Assembly (NCBI GenBank): GCA_011526265.1
Contig: WTJN01000055.1
Coordinates: forward strand, 1-39,514
Direction of reading: 5' to 3'
Length of the DNA stretch: 39,514 bases
DNA from: Candidatus Arcticimaribacter sp.
Lineage (GTDB): Bacteria > Bacteroidota > Bacteroidia > Flavobacteriales > Flavobacteriaceae
The stretch's first letter is position 1, and every line of letters starts with the position of its first letter. Shown one piece after another: positions 1-8,893 of this stretch. Both the position numbers and the translations under genes were made by a program. Below the pieces are notes generated by a model. The model saw only the letters and a list, made by a program, of their open reading frames with translations, searched no databases and had not been told where the DNA came from.

Positions 1-61
1 TCGCAAAGTACAAGCTACTGTTTTTGGTTAAATCAGCTTTTGGGTTCTTTTTTAACTGCAT
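1..61 (-). CDS. TonB-family energy transducer, N-terminal fragment (cut by window edge)
   Basis: This gene is not in the ORF track because only its first 20 codons lie in the window. Reading the minus strand from the ATG at 59-61 gives MQLKKNPKADLTKNSSLYFA, which continues off the left edge without a stop. The pattern of lysine-rich residues, KNPKxDLT, then a start of a hydrophobic stretch is the usual beginning of flavobacterial TonB-family proteins. These span the inner membrane once and pass proton-motive energy to outer-membrane transporters such as SusC. The start lies 19 bases after the VanZ-like stop, so it is probably the next gene of the same operon. The call rests on a short N-terminus only. 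Confidence 0.7.
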   Translation of the reverse strand, partial: MQLKKNPKADLTKNSSLYFA

Positions 62-80
62 TATTACATTTATTAGATGG

Positions 81-476
81 CTAATTTAAAAAATTACCCT
101 TATCAAAGATAATTTTTAACGGAGTTTTTCCAAGAACAAAAAACAAGAGCACTCCAGTCGAATTGGCAAACAAATCCCAACCTTCAAAAGTGCGGTAGAC
201 CAAAAAAACTCCCTGAATGACCTCAATGATCCCGCCATACAAGAATGTGAAGACTGCAGTTCTTGGCACTGCAAAAGGGGCGTCAAAATCGTGAACAGCA
301 GCCATAGATGTACTTAGCGCTAAGGTAAAATAAGCTGATGCATGAAAAATTTTATCGACAGAAAGTCCCGAGGGAACTTCGATGGGAATCGACAGCGGCA
401 CAAATGAAAGAAAAGCAATGACCGTCGCTACAAAAAAAGCAAGAATCGAAAAGGTATACCTAGGCCACCAATGCAT
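81..476 (-). CDS. VanZ-like family membrane protein
   Basis: This is a small polytopic membrane protein of about 131 residues. Hydrophobic segments are visible near the start ([20 protein letters not shown]), around [17 protein letters not shown], around [17 protein letters not shown], and near the C-terminus ([15 protein letters not shown]). The spacing and the motifs [13 protein letters not shown] and GGIIEVIQ fit the VanZ-like family, whose founding member gives teicoplanin tolerance. The role of flavobacterial homologues is not known. The ORF track begins at a TTG at 530 deep inside gcvH. The ATG at 476 (MHWWPRYTF) gives a 17-base overlap with gcvH, and an ATG at 491 is also possible. It probably belongs to the maeB-ruvA-sprA-gcvH transcription unit. 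Confidence 0.8.
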   Translation of the reverse strand: MHWWPRYTFSILAFFVATVIAFLSFVPLSIPIEVPSGLSVDKIFHASAYFTLALSTSMAAVHDFDAPFAVPRTAVFTFLYGGIIEVIQGVFLVYRTFEGWDLFANSTGVLLFFVLGKTPLKIIFDKGNFLN

Positions 477-837
477 TGTAGCCTGCCGCATCAAGTAGAG
501 ATTCCACGGCGGAAGTGTCGCTAACTTCAACTTTTATCATCCAACCGGCCCCATAAGGATCTTCGTTGACGGCCTCTGGTGCGTCGAGCAATGCTTCGTT
601 GACCTCCACGATGGTGCCCGATACAGGCATGAAAAGATCCGATACCGTTTTGACCGCTTCTACAGTTCCAAAAACAGCTTCTGCCTCGAGAGTTTCATCC
701 AATGTTTCTACTTCCACATAAACAATATCACCCAGTTCGCCCTGGGCAAAATCAGTAATTCCGACCGTTGCAATGTTGCCGTCTAGGGCAACCCACTCAT
801 GGTCTTTGGTATAACGAAGATTATCGGGTGTATTCAT
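460..837 (-). CDS. gcvH: Glycine cleavage system H protein
   Basis: GcvH is the lipoylated carrier that shuttles the aminomethyl group between the P, T and L proteins of the cytoplasmic glycine cleavage system. The product is 125 residues, the family norm. It opens with the typical RYTKDHEWV and carries the lipoyl-attachment region [18 protein letters not shown] with the acceptor lysine at about residue 63. The ORF track starts at a TTG (843), but the ATG at 837 gives the canonical [15 protein letters not shown]. The other glycine cleavage genes are not here. The gene lies 49 bases downstream of sprA and its 3' end overlaps the VanZ-like gene, which suggests co-transcription with secretion genes rather than regulation by a glycine riboswitch. 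No riboswitch-like region is present. Confidence 0.95.
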   Translation of the reverse strand: MNTPDNLRYTKDHEWVALDGNIATVGITDFAQGELGDIVYVEVETLDETLEAEAVFGTVEAVKTVSDLFMPVSGTIVEVNEALLDAPEAVNEDPYGAGWMIKVEVSDTSAVESLLDAAGYNALVA

Positions 838-886
838 TTGCAAATGTTTTGAGCAAATATAATTTTTTCACCCCAACTGTCTGGTG

Positions 887-3800
887 TTAATTTCCAAAAT
901 TGTAGCGAATAGTAAACCCAGAGCGTAGGTTGGTTTGTGGAAATGCTGTCGAGATCGCAAATTTTGAGAAATTGTGATCGTAGAAAAAGATGCCCGTTAG
1001 GTTACGCGACAAAATATAATCGGCAGAAATCTTGATCGACCACAACGTTTGCCCTGCTGTAACTTGGTTATTGTCGATTTCAAGATTACGCAACACGGTG
1101 ATGTTATTGCGATACGACAAGTCTGCTTTGATGTTTAAATCTCCTTTGAGGGTACGCCTTCTCCCTCCAATTGATGTTCTAAATGGCAGGTCTTGAATGC
1201 GGTAGCCAAGGCCCATGATGTATTCTTCACCGCTCGTTTCTGTGAGTAGATTGTTGTCCAAACTCAAGGAGAGCGCACGATCGGTTTTGACCTCAGCAAG
1301 CAGTTTAAATGAATTTTTAAGTTCCATGTCTACCCGAATCAAGGGATTAAATTGCTCCACCAAGTTAATGTTCCCAAACAATTTTTCGGTCACAAAATTG
1401 CCGTTAGCATCTTTGCTCAATGGCGATGCGGCGTCATAGTCCAGGTTGGTTTGAAACTGATTGATGGTATAACTGGCACGATATCCGTGGGTAATGGCAA
1501 AGCGATTAAAGCGTTTTTTGATGGTTTTGTTGTTCATCAGCCCGGTGTACTTCAAATTCCAGTTGGGCAAAGGAATTTTTTGCACGGGTTCTAAATCAAT
1601 GCTCGCGGCATCTGTCCCGGAATAAGCGGCCAAAAAAGCGGGGAGAATCACATCTTGTTGTGTTTTCCCATACCCCACTGGATAGCCGTCGGCATCGCGA
1701 TCGGAGGTGGAGATTCCGCGTTGATTGGCCAGTCGATTGGCCACCACTAAACGATTATTTCTAAACGCATCAAAATAGGGACTGTTGGCTCCCGAAGACC
1801 TTTTGAACGCTGTTTTGATCAAAAGGGTCGATATCCCAAAATTGCCAAATACATTGGTGTTTAACGCCTGATATCCCTCATCGGTCACTTGAAAATTCTC
1901 GGTGATGTTTTCCGAGAAATTCCGCTCCGCATTGAGGTCGATGAGTAAACCCTTCCCAAAATTAAGTTGCCCCGTCACATTGAGCTGATTGGTATGGACC
2001 TGACTGTAAGGTTGATTAAAATTGGGGAAATTCGTTAGCCATCCCTGTTTGGCCGCTTCATAACGCACATCGGCTTGGCTGCCCATGGTGAAGGCAAAAG
2101 TGGGCTGAACACTGCCTAGGAGTCCTACTTTGGGCAGATAACCAGGAAGGACCTTTCCGCTACTTTCGGTATAAGAAAACTGAAGGCGTTTGAGGGTCGC
2201 TACAACATCAACAATAGCTTTCAAGACCTTGCGTTTCCCTTTCGGTTTTTTGGCTTTCACGGTGTCGACTAGGGTGTTTCTTCGCGGTAAAATTTGGCGC
2301 AGCTTGTTTCGTTGGTTCAAGTTCAACATTCGGTAAAGTCGATCGGTAGAAATGGAACCATTGAGTGTTTTTGAATTGTTGTTTTGAACGGTATTGACAA
2401 TACCGAGGGCCTGCCCTGCTTCGTTGGTCACTTCGGCCAAAACATCCGAGCCGCGCTGCCAACTAAAATCACCATCATAACTATAATTCGCATCGATAAA
2501 TCGCAAGAATGAGATGTGGGTAAAGGGAAGGCGATAGGTCAGATTGATCCGCTGAAAATGACGGTTGGGATCGCCCATGTCCCAGAGACCGTCCCATATA
2601 CCACGGGCCTTGTCTACCCGCATCACCCCATCGGCATCCTCAGTCAAATAGTTCTTAATAATGTTGTTGCTTGAGGCAGTAAAATTCATGCGCAACGATC
2701 GAGTAATGTTGTGATTTAAGGCATAGGTCCAATCGAACAAAAAGTTGCGCTGCTGTAGCGCAGGAAGACCGCGTTGTTGACTGGCATCAACCCCTTCCAA
2801 AAAGACTTCACGGAAGCGTTGCGAATTAAATACTCGGTTAATATTTGACGTAATCGAAATGTTATCCGGAACAGGATTTAAATTGATTTCTGAAAGCCAG
2901 CGTAAATAGTTTTTACGCGAAAAAAGTTTGACCTTACGCAAAGGATTGATTTCGAATGACTTAAAATTGTGTCCGTAATTCACCCCCAAGCGAAGGGTTT
3001 TGTTGACCTGATCCTCGATTTCAAAATCGCGGTGTTCGATCTCGTTATAGGCATAGGACACATCAAAATTTTCAATGTTGTAAAATCGTTGCTTGCTGGG
3101 ACTCCCCGTCTTCCGAACACCAATCATACTCACGCTTTTTCGCTTAGTAAAGTCTATGCCCTGTTGTTCGATGGCTTGGCGTTCTTCGGCGTTATCGGCA
3201 GTTGCAAGGCGATCATCAAAACGAATATCTTGATAAAACGGGTCGTATTCTGGGGTGATTTCTGAGATCCCATAACCATAATTTACGGGTAGATTGACAC
3301 CCCATTTTTGAGGAAGCAATTGTCCCGCATTGACCGTGGAAATAATATCATATTGGAGAACTTTTTCACGGCTTCGCTGATTGGGCGATTGGTCAATGCT
3401 TCCAAAACCAATGGTCGAATAGCGACCACTGGCGCTGATATTGGCGAAGTCTGCCACATTGGCGTCGAGGCTTCCAATGGCTGCCCAACCGCCTTGACTG
3501 TCAATACCAGCAATGCGCAACTCGTTAAACCATACTTCTCCACACAATTCATCTCCCAAGCGTGTGGACGGATTTTTGACCCCAATCATCACTGTACGAA
3601 TGGCCCCCAACGAAGGATTCCCCTTGATGGCAAATTTGTATCGCTTCTGACCCGGTAGAGAACTAATAGGAGTAAATTCTTCAATTGGCTGAAGGTTTTC
3701 ATCAAAATAATTGGCTTCCACAAAAGAAGGGTTCTCCAAATAGGCGGCTTTCATTTTGGTGAGCAATGCAATGGGCACATCAATGGAATTGAAATCCGGC

Positions 3801-6800
3801 AACCACACTTCTTCGGCCGACAGTTGATTGGCTGTATTTTCTACATAAGTGGTGGGCTTGAGCGGTACTTCTATCTGGTAATAATTGTCTTGATAGTCGG
3901 TACCTAATCGAATAAAAGCCACCATTCTTCGGTCATAGTCTTCGGTTGTACCACTACCGGGAAGGGGGCTTTGCCCTTGAATCGACTCGGCGTGTAAAAA
4001 CATTTTCAACTTCTCATATTGCCGTAAATCAATTTCAACGCCTTTAAAAATTCCCCGCGCATCCATGGGCTGAAGATTGCACACCCGAAAGGAAAGCGAC
4101 TGTTCATTTTGTCGAACAATAGTGTTGTTGTTGTTGATTTGTTCCCGACGAATTTCGGGCGGTAAAACATAATTGACCGGGATACGATTTTCATTTTCAA
4201 GAATGTTTACCGTAGATATATCGACCGTTGTATTGGGGTTGCGCGAGAGGTTTTCATTCAACGATCGATTGTAACGTCTCCAATCGCCCCGCACCAGATC
4301 CAAGGTGCCGAATCGCATGACGACTTCTTGGTCGAAACCGCTGAGCAACATCCGCATAAAACGCACTGAACGCAAGTCTTCAATCCCGTTGAATTTGTTG
4401 AAATAACGATCGAAAGTAGTGCCTTGATAATAATTCTTATCCAATGGAATTTTAAATTGAATCCAGCGAGTGGTGAGGCTTTGACCGTTGGGCAGGTCTA
4501 CAGTGACATTTTCCCGCACATCTGTCACAAAAGGATGGCTTCCCACCTGCATATTTTTTTGAATGGGAATGTTGTATTCAAAATAGCTGTCAATGGTGTT
4601 CATGGTTTGATCCCGATTGACATCCTCGGCATCAGGCTCGGCGGTGCTTCCCCGATCGGTATCTGAAAAAGCAATGGGGGAATTCCCGTCTGTTCCATTA
4701 AAGTTTTTATATCGGTCGATGATCCCGCCATCGGCTTGTAAAAAATAGGTGTAGTTATCTCCGGCTGGATCTTCTGCTGGCCCGTTGGGATAAAATTCTC
4801 TTTCTTCCTCATCGTTCAATCCGTCCAAGCCTACATCTTGTAATTGGCGATCTTCTTCAAGCGTATTGAAAGCATACAAGAGCGATTGCGAAGCTGGTGT
4901 TTTTCCCCAAACGGTGGTCTGCACCGCAGTGGGTGTTGTACCCGGCAATCCGTTTTCATATTGTTTACGTCCATCGGGCAAGATGTCTTCCGAGATATTT
5001 CCCAAATGAAAGGTAAGGGTGCCCAAATCGTCGCTGGTCGAGGAAATTTCGTTGAAAGTATCCAACACCCAAAATTCGATGAACTCTACATTGGACTGCT
5101 CAAAATTGGTCGCATTGATCCCCCGCATGATCCCTCCCCAATGTTGTTCTACATCTTGTGAAAATCCTGCTGTAGTGTTGTTGTTATACGGCCCTTTTTC
5201 TGCTGGAAAATACGCCAAGTCTAATGTGGTTTGAACGGTCGTTTGCCCTTGCACCAAGTCTTGTTCCGGAAAAATTTCGTTGATGAAAATACGGCGCGTG
5301 CTGTTGAGCGATAGATCTGAATTACTCACATTATCGGGGCGTAATTGCGATGAGTAGAATACAGGGTCTACCGTATACCACGCCAATTTGGCGCGATGGT
5401 GACCCGCGGTTAAGTTATCGTTGCCAATGCCCGATCCTGCAAAGCCTTCTACAGGAACTGAGGCCAAGCGCCAAGCAAACGCTCCTTTGACATCGATATT
5501 GGTTTGCGCTCCTTCGAAATCGTCCAAGTATACGTTGGTTTCCCCTTGAAGTTGGGTGTTGCGTGGGTCACCGGCAATGAGGCTGGCAACTTCCCCGCGA
5601 AACGCAATCTGTGAACGCGCATCGGTATTGATATTAGGCAGTTTATTCACCAAACGGGTGAGAAAAGGAACTTCGGTTGAAAAATTGGTATTGAATCCAA
5701 TCATGGTATTGTTGACCGGTTCGGTTCCGTAGTTTGCTTTTTGTGTGAGCGGGTTTTCACTCAAATTGATCAATGTTCCCCCAATGGCCACTTTGTCGCT
5801 GAATTGGTGCAGGATATCGATGCCCGAAAAGCGTTTGTTTTGCTGGCCAAAAAAGGTGTTGTTTTCGACCGATATTTTGATGGGAATATTGGAGGCCTGC
5901 AGACCGGGGTCCAAAATTTTGACCCGACCAATTTGATAATTGACCGTGTAATCAATGCCTTCACGCAGCACGCGTCCACCGGCAGTGACTTGCACCGACC
6001 CCCGTGGAACATTAAACGCGCCAATGGGAATCCCGTCACCTCCGCTCGATTTGTACCGCCCTTTTAATTGAAATTTATTTTTTTCCGTGGCCTCAAGCGC
6101 AGCGGCTTGCGTGAGGGCATACATTTCTCGGAAGACATATTTGGCCTGGTTGGCATTATACGTCAATTCATTGTCGTAGTCTTCTGTACCTGTATTGGGG
6201 CTTCCCAAAAGCTCAAAGAGATTTTCTCCAAAAGGCTCGACGGTTGGGAATATTATTCGACCAAATTGTTGGTCGACCGTTATTCCGGGAATAAAATCAA
6301 AAAATCCGTCGCCCTCGGGTTCTGGATCGTTGTAGACGTTCAATCGGTCAAGCTTCAATGTCCGCAACAGAACGGTATTGTCCAACGCTTCGGGCCATAG
6401 AGAAGCATCAACGGGACTGAGGTAGTTGATGGGTGATGGATCGGTGTAGAGAATGTTGAGTCTAAAATCTTCTGCGGCCAACTGAAATGCCCCTGTATTG
6501 TAAATGTTTTTCATCATCAAATCCCATACGGGTTGACGAACGTCGGTGAGACTGCTTTTCAGCATTTTGACCACCAAATTGTTGGTTTCAACCACGGGGA
6601 CAACAGAAGTAACCCCTCCTTGAGGATTGGTTTGCACATTGTTTTGCGTGGGATCGATGGAGGTTCCTGCAATTCCTCCATTGGCAAATTCCCCCACTTG
6701 ATACACCTTCCCATTGTAGGTGAACTGGAAGGCTACCCCCAGAATTTCATCGTTGCTCAAACGCTGAGAAAGCGATATATAGCCCAATTGAGGATGAAAA

Positions 6801-8305
6801 CTGTACTCGCTAGGTTCGAGTTTTCGAGCACTTTCCAAAATGGTATAGTCGATCCCCTCTTGAACGCGACCATTCATGACGCCAAACCCTTGGGTCACTG
6901 TACCAATATCGCGAATGGCTTCCGTTAAATATCCTCCTTGACCGATGGCTTCAGGATTCAACTTGTTCGCTTCATTATCGGGGACACCAACAATGGATGG
7001 GCCGAAAAAATCATTGTCTAGATTCGCCAAACGTGTATTCTCAGGGTTGGTCTCCCCCAAGTCTTGTAGCGCAACCAGGTTGCGAATATTGTTTGTTTGC
7101 GACTGTCGATTGGTGATCCATACCTCGAGACGAGTAATTTGAATAGGGGAATTGATGAAGGGGTAACTTTGCAAAAAACGGTCGTAATTGTCGCGGAAGT
7201 AATGCGCCAAAAAATAGTGCCTGTCCGCTTCATAATCGAGGGCAAACATGGAAAAAGTTTGCAGTGTTCCTCCCCCTTGAGCGACCACCGATTGGGACTG
7301 TGAACGCTGCTCGGCAAAAACCCCAGTGATGCTGGTGCGACCAAACTTTAACTGGGCCTTCACCCCCATTAAACTCTGCGCCCCAGTGATCAAGCTGCTG
7401 TTCAAGGGCATGTTGATATTCCCAATGTCAATGTTTTGTAAAATAGCATCCTCCGACGCATTTTGGTTGAGAAAACTGTTGATCTGATTTTGATAGTTCC
7501 CCACTAGACCGTCGACACTCGATGCATTGTCTTTCAACGATTGTAACTTCCCGCGCACGTTATCAAAGGTTTCACGGGCATCATTGACCTGACCTACTTT
7601 ATTTTTCACATTGTCCAATCGACTTTGCAAGGACTCCGGAAAATAGTCGGTGAGTTCATTGATCTGTGGAGGATTAAATTGCAGCTTAACCAAGTTTTGA
7701 AAATCGAAGGTGGACTCGGTGTCGTAATTGGCCGTAATCTGAAGGCGTTTCCCAATGGTTCCAATCAAACTAAGATTGATCCGTTGGTCGAAATCAAATC
7801 CAAAGTTCCTGCGGTTTCGCGGTGAAAATCCTGGATTGTCAGACCGTTGATACCTTACTCCCAAGTCAATTCCGATGGATCCCTGTGGGCGAACATCGAT
7901 TTCATCGCCACCAAAAATCGAGGAAAAAAACTTTGAATTCATGTATAGCTCGGGCAAGAGGTCTTTTTGCGCTTGGTCGTCTTTCCCTGTTTGACTCAGC
8001 GCACTTACTTTTTGCTTGAAGTATTGATTCATTTGTGCCTTGAGCAGTCTTTCTTCAAATTGCTTTGGCGTCATGATCAGGGGCAAACCCAGTGGAATAT
8101 CCCCAATGCGTTGGGAAAAAATATAACGATTGGTGGTAGGATCGTATTGATAGAGGCTCCAAAGATCTTGTTGAGCAGTGGTGGGTGAAGTTCCCGAGGG
8201 GGGTTGCGATTGGGAATAGGCTACTGTGCTCCCCAGCGTGAAGAAGATCACGAAGAGAAAAACAAAACCAAAAGCAGTAAACGGTGCTTTTATCCGATCA
8301 ATCAA
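887..8305 (-). CDS. sprA: SprA/Sov-family outer-membrane translocon of the type IX secretion system
   Basis: The product is very large (2,472 residues), matching SprA of Flavobacterium and Sov of Porphyromonas. In that family a giant outer-membrane beta-barrel forms the exit channel of the type IX secretion system, used for secreted enzymes and gliding adhesins. Visible here are a signal peptide (hydrophobic core FGFVFLFVIFFTLGSTVAYS), alternating amphipathic strands throughout, and an aromatic-rich end (GFTIRYNFGN) expected of a barrel protein. The start is unusual: the frame has no ATG before the signal peptide, and the first usable codon is a TTG at 8303-8305. ruvA ends with an in-frame TAA only six bases upstream, so translation may depend on ribosomes finishing ruvA. 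An upstream ATG start is excluded by that stop. Confidence 0.93.
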   Translation of the reverse strand: MIDRIKAPFTAFGFVFLFVIFFTLGSTVAYSQSQPPSGTSPTTAQQDLWSLYQYDPTTNRYIFSQRIGDIPLGLPLIMTPKQFEERLLKAQMNQYFKQKVSALSQTGKDDQAQKDLLPELYMNSKFFSSIFGGDEIDVRPQGSIGIDLGVRYQRSDNPGFSPRNRRNFGFDFDQRINLSLIGTIGKRLQITANYDTESTFDFQNLVKLQFNPPQINELTDYFPESLQSRLDNVKNKVGQVNDARETFDNVRGKLQSLKDNASSVDGLVGNYQNQINSFLNQNASEDAILQNIDIGNINMPLNSSLITGAQSLMGVKAQLKFGRTSITGVFAEQRSQSQSVVAQGGGTLQTFSMFALDYEADRHYFLAHYFRDNYDRFLQSYPFINSPIQITRLEVWITNRQSQTNNIRNLVALQDLGETNPENTRLANLDNDFFGPSIVGVPDNEANKLNPEAIGQGGYLTEAIRDIGTVTQGFGVMNGRVQEGIDYTILESARKLEPSEYSFHPQLGYISLSQRLSNDEILGVAFQFTYNGKVYQVGEFANGGIAGTSIDPTQNNVQTNPQGGVTSVVPVVETNNLVVKMLKSSLTDVRQPVWDLMMKNIYNTGAFQLAAEDFRLNILYTDPSPINYLSPVDASLWPEALDNTVLLRTLKLDRLNVYNDPEPEGDGFFDFIPGITVDQQFGRIIFPTVEPFGENLFELLGSPNTGTEDYDNELTYNANQAKYVFREMYALTQAAALEATEKNKFQLKGRYKSSGGDGIPIGAFNVPRGSVQVTAGGRVLREGIDYTVNYQIGRVKILDPGLQASNIPIKISVENNTFFGQQNKRFSGIDILHQFSDKVAIGGTLINLSENPLTQKANYGTEPVNNTMIGFNTNFSTEVPFLTRLVNKLPNINTDARSQIAFRGEVASLIAGDPRNTQLQGETNVYLDDFEGAQTNIDVKGAFAWRLASVPVEGFAGSGIGNDNLTAGHHRAKLAWYTVDPVFYSSQLRPDNVSNSDLSLNSTRRIFINEIFPEQDLVQGQTTVQTTLDLAYFPAEKGPYNNNTTAGFSQDVEQHWGGIMRGINATNFEQSNVEFIEFWVLDTFNEISSTSDDLGTLTFHLGNISEDILPDGRKQYENGLPGTTPTAVQTTVWGKTPASQSLLYAFNTLEEDRQLQDVGLDGLNDEEEREFYPNGPAEDPAGDNYTYFLQADGGIIDRYKNFNGTDGNSPIAFSDTDRGSTAEPDAEDVNRDQTMNTIDSYFEYNIPIQKNMQVGSHPFVTDVRENVTVDLPNGQSLTTRWIQFKIPLDKNYYQGTTFDRYFNKFNGIEDLRSVRFMRMLLSGFDQEVVMRFGTLDLVRGDWRRYNRSLNENLSRNPNTTVDISTVNILENENRIPVNYVLPPEIRREQINNNNTIVRQNEQSLSFRVCNLQPMDARGIFKGVEIDLRQYEKLKMFLHAESIQGQSPLPGSGTTEDYDRRMVAFIRLGTDYQDNYYQIEVPLKPTTYVENTANQLSAEEVWLPDFNSIDVPIALLTKMKAAYLENPSFVEANYFDENLQPIEEFTPISSLPGQKRYKFAIKGNPSLGAIRTVMIGVKNPSTRLGDELCGEVWFNELRIAGIDSQGGWAAIGSLDANVADFANISASGRYSTIGFGSIDQSPNQRSREKVLQYDIISTVNAGQLLPQKWGVNLPVNYGYGISEITPEYDPFYQDIRFDDRLATADNAEERQAIEQQGIDFTKRKSVSMIGVRKTGSPSKQRFYNIENFDVSYAYNEIEHRDFEIEDQVNKTLRLGVNYGHNFKSFEINPLRKVKLFSRKNYLRWLSEINLNPVPDNISITSNINRVFNSQRFREVFLEGVDASQQRGLPALQQRNFLFDWTYALNHNITRSLRMNFTASSNNIIKNYLTEDADGVMRVDKARGIWDGLWDMGDPNRHFQRINLTYRLPFTHISFLRFIDANYSYDGDFSWQRGSDVLAEVTNEAGQALGIVNTVQNNNSKTLNGSISTDRLYRMLNLNQRNKLRQILPRRNTLVDTVKAKKPKGKRKVLKAIVDVVATLKRLQFSYTESSGKVLPGYLPKVGLLGSVQPTFAFTMGSQADVRYEAAKQGWLTNFPNFNQPYSQVHTNQLNVTGQLNFGKGLLIDLNAERNFSENITENFQVTDEGYQALNTNVFGNFGISTLLIKTAFKRSSGANSPYFDAFRNNRLVVANRLANQRGISTSDRDADGYPVGYGKTQQDVILPAFLAAYSGTDAASIDLEPVQKIPLPNWNLKYTGLMNNKTIKKRFNRFAITHGYRASYTINQFQTNLDYDAASPLSKDANGNFVTEKLFGNINLVEQFNPLIRVDMELKNSFKLLAEVKTDRALSLSLDNNLLTETSGEEYIMGLGYRIQDLPFRTSIGGRRRTLKGDLNIKADLSYRNNITVLRNLEIDNNQVTAGQTLWSIKISADYILSRNLTGIFFYDHNFSKFAISTAFPQTNLRSGFTIRYNFGN

Positions 8306-8311
8306 AGGCGT

Positions 8312-8893
8312 TTATAATTTATTCAAAGCCAGCTTGATCAGCATTTCTACAGAACGATCAGGATCACTTTGAAGTAGGTTATCAATCACTTTTTCGGCTT
8401 GCTTACGTGGGTAACCAAGAACCTCTAGTGCTGATAACGTTTCTTCTTTGATTGTATTGCTTTTAATGACAGGAATTTCCTCCATTCCTGCAATGTTTTG
8501 AACTTTGTCTTTCAATTCGATAATCACCCGTTGAGCGGTCTTCAATCCAATTCCTTTAACTGCCTTGATGGCGGCAATGTTTTCGTTGACAATCGCTTGT
8601 TGAATTTCTGAAGGACTCATGGACGAAAGCATGGTCCGTGCCGTGTTGGCACCGATCCCTGAAATAGAGATCAATAAACGAAAAACACTGCGCTCTACCG
8701 TTTGATAGAAACCATATAGCGTGTGTGCATCTTCACGAATTTGAAGGTGAGTAAACAACCGAATGTTTTCTTCTCGCCCCAACTGTTCGAAAGTATGCAA
8801 TGAAATGTGGACTTCATATCCAACCCCTTGACAATCAATGACCACATGGGTGGGATACTTTTCGATTAAACGTCCTTGAAGCTGGGTAATCAT
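8312..8893 (-). CDS. ruvA: Holliday junction branch migration protein RuvA
   Basis: RuvA binds four-way DNA junctions as a tetramer and loads the RuvB motor during recombinational repair. The 193-residue product has the expected parts: an N-terminal OB-fold (MITQLQGRLIEKYPTHVVID), two helix-hairpin-helix motifs (ISGIGANTARTMLSS and VKGIGLKTAQRVIIELK) at about residues 71-130, and a small C-terminal domain (ALEVLGYPRKQAEKVI) that contacts RuvB. Its start overlaps the maeB stop in an ATGA arrangement, so the two are translationally coupled. The sprA start lies six bases after its stop. Its partner ruvB is about 20 kb away in this window, beyond the accessory cassette. Confidence 0.97.
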   Translation of the reverse strand: MITQLQGRLIEKYPTHVVIDCQGVGYEVHISLHTFEQLGREENIRLFTHLQIREDAHTLYGFYQTVERSVFRLLISISGIGANTARTMLSSMSPSEIQQAIVNENIAAIKAVKGIGLKTAQRVIIELKDKVQNIAGMEEIPVIKSNTIKEETLSALEVLGYPRKQAEKVIDNLLQSDPDRSVEMLIKLALNKL

